Positions 60,194 to 64,000 of a stretch of DNA of 64,000 nt are shown piece by piece; the stretch's first letter is position 1, and each line of letters starts with the position of its first letter. The DNA comes from Hallerella sp963656065 (GTDB taxonomy: Bacteria > Fibrobacterota > Fibrobacteria > Fibrobacterales > Fibrobacteraceae). The notes beneath the pieces are model-generated. The model had not been told where the DNA came from, ran no database searches, and was given only the letters and a program-made list of their open reading frames with translations. Location: assembly GCA_963656065.1 (NCBI GenBank), contig CAVKGV010000001.1, positions 62,001-126,000 on the forward strand, in the 5' to 3' direction. Made by a program: the position numbers and the translations under genes.

Positions 60194-60463
60194 TTAGGCC
60201 TTGGCAGCCAGAGCGTTTACGACCTTCGCAACCTTCGCCTTGTAATTTGCCGCGCGATTTGCATTGAAACCGGCACGACCCTTCGCAGCGGCCTTGTCGA
60301 GCATGCTGAAGAGATGCGGCATTTCCTTGAGTGCGGAATCCTTATCGCTCGCGCCACGGATAGCCTTAAGGCTCGTGCGGATAGCGGAACGGACGGAACG
60401 GTTCATAGCGGTCAGCTTCTTGGTCTGACGGATGCGTTTTTTGCAAGACTGATGATTTGGCAC
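60194..60463 (-). CDS. rpsT: 30S ribosomal protein S20
   Basis: S20 binds the 16S rRNA 5' domain early in small-subunit assembly. The 89-residue, strongly basic, all-helical protein begins MPNHQSCKKRIRQTKK and continues NRSVRSAIRTSLKAI, with the late GRAGFNANRAANYKAKV segment typical of the family. It stands as a single gene with its own terminator. A TAATAT box lies about 40 nt upstream on the minus strand. Confidence 0.96.
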   Translation of the reverse strand: MPNHQSCKKRIRQTKKLTAMNRSVRSAIRTSLKAIRGASDKDSALKEMPHLFSMLDKAAAKGRAGFNANRAANYKAKVAKVVNALAAKA

Positions 60464-60562
60464 CTTTATATCTCCGGGTGAAAACCTTAAAATGTTGCAA
60501 CAATATTAGCAAAAAAAAGAATTTTGGTCAAGTCTCCGGAGAAGGTTTCGCATTTTAATGCC

Positions 60563-61336
60563 TCAATACGCTTCAAACGGCGGAGAAACAAAGCCTTTAG
60601 ATCCGTATTCCACCTCGAAAGCACTCCCGAAGCGATACACATTTCCGCCGGCAGCCTTGAGAACGCCGTGTCCCGCCGCGATATCCCATTCGTGCAAGGG
60701 GAACGGGCGCGGATAGTAGTCGGCGAAACCGTCCGCGATGCGCAGGAACTTGAGGCTCGATCCGACGGGGATTTCCGTCCCGGAAAGCTTGCGGAGAAGT
60801 TCCTCGGTCGCCGGTTCGGCGTGGGAAACGCTCCGCAGGACCCGAGGACGCCGCCGGGAAACATTTGGAAAGAAGCGGTCCTGGAGATGCAGTTCCCGGA
60901 TATTTTCCAGGGAAACGTCGTCGATTGTCGTCTTGAATGCGCGGTCGCCGAATCCGTAGAAGAATTCGTTCAGGGCCGGTGCGGCAACGATTCCGAGGAC
61001 GACACGCCCTTTTTCCACCAGGGCGACATTCACCGTCCACTCCTTGCGTTTTGCAATGAAATCGCTTGTCCCGTCCAGCGGATCGACCAAGAAGAATTTT
61101 CCTTCCGAAAGGTTTAACCGCGGCGGTTCGGTTTCCTCGGAAACGACCGGGATTTCGGGATAGAAACGGTTCAAGGCCTCGAGCAAGATCCGGTTTGCCG
61201 AAAGATCCGCCGAGGTGACCGGCGTATTGTCCGGTTTGGTTTCCACATCGAAACCGTTTTCAAAGTAGCGCATTTCAATACGGCTCGCTTCGCGAACCGC
61301 GGGAAAGAGGTTTTCAAAGGGCAAAGAACTTTGCAT
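60563..61336 (-). CDS. cysQ: 3'(2'),5'-bisphosphate nucleotidase CysQ-like
   Basis: A 257-residue inositol monophosphatase-fold enzyme. The metal sites are VVSEETEPPR, FFLVDPLDGTSDFI and HEWDIAAGHGVL, the arrangement of CysQ-type nucleotidases that remove 3'-phosphoadenosine 5'-phosphate formed in sulfate assimilation. It could also be a closely related inositol or histidinol phosphatase, but KPDNTPVTSADLSAN and the short length favour CysQ. It has no Shine-Dalgarno sequence; TATCTT lies 6 nt before the ATG (minus strand; plus-strand AAGATA at 61343-61348). Confidence 0.85.
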   Translation of the reverse strand: MQSSLPFENLFPAVREASRIEMRYFENGFDVETKPDNTPVTSADLSANRILLEALNRFYPEIPVVSEETEPPRLNLSEGKFFLVDPLDGTSDFIAKRKEWTVNVALVEKGRVVLGIVAAPALNEFFYGFGDRAFKTTIDDVSLENIRELHLQDRFFPNVSRRRPRVLRSVSHAEPATEELLRKLSGTEIPVGSSLKFLRIADGFADYYPRPFPLHEWDIAAGHGVLKAAGGNVYRFGSAFEVEYGSKGFVSPPFEAY

Positions 61337-61435
61337 GGTTTAAAGATAACAGAACAGCGGACGTTTAAGTTTTAAGATTCGGCTATTCCCCGGCCAACGA
61401 TCACGCATCCAATCGGCCTTTTATAATTTTGTTTC

Positions 61436-62536
61436 ATGATTCCGTTCGTCAATCTCAGCGCGCAGTATGCCGCCTACCAAGAAGAAATCGATTTTGCAAT
61501 TGCGTCCGTCCTGCGGAGCGGAAACCCGATCGGAGGCGAATTCGTCGAAAAGTTTGAAAACGTTTTTGCAAATGACCTGGGATGCCGCTTCGCCCTTTCC
61601 TGCGCAAGCGGAACGAGTGCGCTAGTCCTTTCTCTCGCAGCCCTGGGACTAGAACGCGGAGACGAGGTAATCGTGCCGGACTACACGTTTGTCGCGACGG
61701 CGGAAGCCGTCGTCCTGGCGGGTGGAATTCCGCGTTTTGCCGATGTCGGGGAAGATTTTTTGATCTCGCCGGATTCTGTCGAAGAGCGCATTTCGGAAAG
61801 GACCGTCGGCATTATAGCGGTCGATCTCTTTGGGCAATGCGCCGGTTACGCGGAATTGAAAAGAATCGCGCAGAAGCATGGGCTGTGGATTCTCGAAGAT
61901 GCCGCGCAGAGCATCGGGTCGTTCCAAAACGGCAAGGCGGCGGGCTCTCTCGGGACGGTCGCGGCGACGAGCTTTTACCCGACAAAACCTTTTGGCGCCT
62001 ACGGTGACGGCGGAGCGGTGATGACCGACGACGAAGATATTTTCCGAAAAGCGAAAATTTTCGCTTCGCACGGAAAGGACGCTAACGGGCTCTGTTCATC
62101 CATCGGCACGAACAGCCGTCTTGATGCAATCCAGGCGGCGATTCTCCTCGTAAGGCGCAGACATTTCAAAGAAGAGCATTCCCGGCGGGAACGGAACGCC
62201 AAAATTTACGATGCGTTTTTTTCCACCATGCCGGGCTTCCGCGTTCCAAGAATAAGTGTCGGAAATACAAGCGTCTTTGCGCAATACGCCGTCCGGAACA
62301 AAGATCGGGATACAATCGCCAAGAAGCTTTCCCTAAGCGGAGTCCCCACGCGAATCTATTACGAGAGACCGCTTTCAGCGGAACCTTTCTTTGCAAGATT
62401 TCCCGAAACGAAAAAGGATGCGGAGAAAAATTCACAAGCGTACGCCCTTTCCCGGGAAACGTTCTGCCTTCCCATTTGCGCATTCTCCGATGCGGAAGAA
62501 GTCGTCTCGAAAATCAAAAGCGCCTTGTCACCATGA
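61436..62536 (+). CDS. DegT/DnrJ/EryC1/StrS family sugar aminotransferase
   Basis: A 366-residue PLP-dependent enzyme. The N-terminus (FVNLSAQYAAYQEEI) and the SGTSALVLSLAALGL loop are typical. VIVPDYTFVATAEAV and the PLP Lys in SFYPTKPFGAYGDGGAV are also clear. These enzymes make amino sugars for surface glycans, so it may supply the glycosyltransferases at the start of the window. A TATAAT box lies 8 nt before the ATG and no Shine-Dalgarno sequence is present. It converges on the DUF4421-like gene, overlapping it by 23 bp. Confidence 0.92.
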   Translation: MIPFVNLSAQYAAYQEEIDFAIASVLRSGNPIGGEFVEKFENVFANDLGCRFALSCASGTSALVLSLAALGLERGDEVIVPDYTFVATAEAVVLAGGIPRFADVGEDFLISPDSVEERISERTVGIIAVDLFGQCAGYAELKRIAQKHGLWILEDAAQSIGSFQNGKAAGSLGTVAATSFYPTKPFGAYGDGGAVMTDDEDIFRKAKIFASHGKDANGLCSSIGTNSRLDAIQAAILLVRRRHFKEEHSRRERNAKIYDAFFSTMPGFRVPRISVGNTSVFAQYAVRNKDRDTIAKKLSLSGVPTRIYYERPLSAEPFFARFPETKKDAEKNSQAYALSRETFCLPICAFSDAEEVVSKIKSALSP

Positions 62537-63392
62537 AGCCGCCGGAAGCGTTGAAAAAGATATCGTCAAATTCGCCGTCGTCTGACGAAAGCTGGAGAGC
62601 GTTCACGTAAAACGGAAAATGGATCGACCATTTTTCACTGTGATATCCCGCGACGAATTTCGGAAACACCTGGGAAAAAAGCATCCACTGGTCCTGCGTG
62701 ATATTTTTTCCGAACGAAGCCGAGGCGACGCCCAGCAGATTGAAGAACCATCCATTTTGGCACACCCAGGTATAGGAGTATCCGAGGCTCGGCCCTAAAT
62801 GGATGAATTGCTGGTACTCAATGTATTGCAAGACGAGCGAATCCTGCGAAACGATTCCGTGATAATAGACGCCAGCCCCCCAGATGAAGCTGCCGTTCGA
62901 TTTTTTCTGTCGGCGGTCAAGCGAATATGCAGACCGAAGCGAGTGCTCCCGATTCCAGAGAAAGTCGATGTCGTAACCCGCGGATACGGTCGATAGTTTC
63001 GCCTCCCGAAATTCGTCCGTTTCGGAATCTTTCCAGTAAAAGCCGTGGTTCATTTTCAGGAAAAGGTTCCAGAAACAGCGGTCACCGAAATGATTGAGCT
63101 GCAAGTCGAGCGCCCGGGTCTTCGGCTTATCGGAATCCGCCCCGAACGATAACGTAAACAAGGAGCTCCATGTCCAGTCGCCGTATCCGCCGCCGATCCC
63201 GAGATCGACAGGCCGATTGGTCGAAAGCTCCCTGTCGCCCGTGCTCTCCCCGGAAAACGTCGCATAATTATAGCGCGCAATCAGCTGGACGGAAATTTTA
63301 TCGGGAAAGGAAACAATGGCGGAATCTCCCGCCGCTTCACCGGCAAAAGCCGCACAACAAAAAAGGAATGCGAAAAGGAAGAAGTTTTTCAC
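62514..63392 (-). CDS. DUF4421-like outer-membrane protein
   Basis: The GTG at 63392 overlaps the upstream stop (GTGA), giving 292 residues with a signal peptide (KNFFLFAFLFCCAAFA). The mature protein is aromatic, beta-rich and ends GGFMVTRRF. The pattern YSLDRRQKKSNGSFIWGAG fits the 'ERQ-KSAGSFL-G' segment of DUF4421 proteins, which are common in Bacteroidetes-type genomes. The function is unknown. It is translationally coupled to the partial gene upstream and overlaps the DegT gene by 23 bp. Confidence 0.6.
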   Translation of the reverse strand: MKNFFLFAFLFCCAAFAGEAAGDSAIVSFPDKISVQLIARYNYATFSGESTGDRELSTNRPVDLGIGGGYGDWTWSSLFTLSFGADSDKPKTRALDLQLNHFGDRCFWNLFLKMNHGFYWKDSETDEFREAKLSTVSAGYDIDFLWNREHSLRSAYSLDRRQKKSNGSFIWGAGVYYHGIVSQDSLVLQYIEYQQFIHLGPSLGYSYTWVCQNGWFFNLLGVASASFGKNITQDQWMLFSQVFPKFVAGYHSEKWSIHFPFYVNALQLSSDDGEFDDIFFNASGGFMVTRRF

Positions 63393-64000
63393 CCGAATTT
63401 CCTCGCTAGGACGAGAAAAGCTCCCGTCGAAAAGAAAGGCTTTTCGGCAAACGCCTGCGAAAGTTTTTCCATGTTTTCTTCCGAATATTCCAGTTGTTTG
63501 GAAAGCAGTTTCAAGGCTTCGACTTTCGGCGATATCCCGGAATCTTTGTCCGCGAAGCTTTCCCCGAACTTCCGAAGGAGGAGCCAGAAGAGCGCGGAGA
63601 ACTTGACTTTCGAAAGCATGTCGCCATCGTAAAGAGACTTTCCCAGGTAACGGAAGATTTCATACGCGACAATCCGCTCCCCGTCCGATTCAGAAAAAAG
63701 CCTGCACGCATCAGCGCTAGACGTTTTCTTCCGAGCGCGGGCAAGAGCCCGGTCCCACGTTTCGCCGAGGCTCTCAAGGTCCGAGAGATAATCCCAGATT
63801 TCGTTCCAGATCTTTTCCGCCGAAAATTCGGAAAGGGAGACCGTTTCGCCTTGGGCGGTCGCCACGAAGCAGAGTATTTCGGATATTCGCATCGAAAGGG
63901 GAACGTTCCGGAGGGAAAGACGGTCGAGGATTTCCGCCCGGAATTCGAACATGGCGTCCCGAAGGCTTTGCGATTCGCTGTCCAAGGTTTCCGGATTCTC
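63389..64000 (-). CDS. Hypothetical protein, 5' end outside the window
   Basis: The reading frame has no stop up to the window edge, so the start is probably outside; a TTG at 63985 is only a fallback. The visible 203 residues are helical and mostly acidic, with an ISEILCFVATAQGETVSL segment and a late FWLLLRKFGESFADKD stretch. No membrane segment or signal is seen in the visible part. I do not recognise a family. The stop overlaps the GTG of the DUF4421-like gene by 4 nt. Confidence 0.5.
   Translation of the reverse strand, partial: ENPETLDSESQSLRDAMFEFRAEILDRLSLRNVPLSMRISEILCFVATAQGETVSLSEFSAEKIWNEIWDYLSDLESLGETWDRALARARKKTSSADACRLFSESDGERIVAYEIFRYLGKSLYDGDMLSKVKFSALFWLLLRKFGESFADKDSGISPKVEALKLLSKQLEYSEENMEKLSQAFAEKPFFSTGAFLVLARKFG

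Overview
The window looks like a chromosomal segment of a Fibrobacter-type bacterium (phylum Fibrobacterota). The evidence is a fibro-slime domain protein (48528-51107), two lipoproteins with the Fibrobacter succinogenes 'major paralogous' C-terminal domain (26687-28516 and 37467-38501), and a secreted GH74 xyloglucanase-type enzyme whose tail resembles a type IX secretion sorting domain (20894-23671). Outer-membrane barrels and lipoproteins are numerous, so the cell is diderm. I see no phage, insertion sequence, CRISPR array, rRNA or replication origin. No gene-free stretch exceeds 300 bases.

Layout. 1-6.8 kb: the end of a PorV/PorQ-like barrel gene, five glycosyltransferases and an outer-membrane protein, largely translationally coupled (surface polysaccharide). 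6.9-14.7 kb: proA, hisI, tilS, ftsH, folP, cdaA and a membrane-anchored SUMF1-type protein. 14.8-17.9 kb: rplY, tRNA-Gln, ispE, a lipoprotein, tRNA-Gly and a GNAT acetyltransferase. 17.9-28.5 kb: leuCD, a cell-surface lipoprotein, the GH74 enzyme, dapA with an acidic partner, a TPR protein and a Fibrobacter lipoprotein. 28.7-34.2 kb: pgk, a thioesterase, a polar amino-acid ABC importer and an ABC-2 exporter. 34.3-40.4 kb: greB, tatD, an AT-rich pair of small membrane genes, leuB, a frameshifted Fibrobacter lipoprotein, alr and a nuclease-fold protein. 40.5-48.4 kb: potABCD, tgt, trmFO, an unknown gene and a stand-alone AICAR transformylase. 48.5-53.9 kb: the fibro-slime protein, an unknown membrane protein, the divergent efp/epmB pair and a repeat-rich convergent intergenic region. 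53.9-60.1 kb: an MglA/MglB polarity-GTPase operon continuing into a DUF2914-like protein, a 961-residue surface protein and an Omp85-type barrel. 60.2-64.0 kb: rpsT, cysQ, a DegT aminotransferase, a DUF4421-like protein and a partial gene.

The strongest candidate for an undescribed system is the five-gene operon at 53884-60066, which joins an MglA-type GTPase carrying an unusual C-terminal tail, and its Roadblock partner, to envelope proteins including an Omp85 barrel. A second pattern is that many genes, including two divergent pairs separated by only 33-34 bp, have a TATATT-like box 6-9 nt before the start codon and no Shine-Dalgarno sequence, suggesting leaderless transcripts. Other points of interest are a one-base frameshift that removes the conserved end of one Fibrobacter lipoprotein, and an AICAR transformylase lacking its usual IMP cyclohydrolase half.

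All functions are read from sequence motifs and remembered family patterns. No database search was run.
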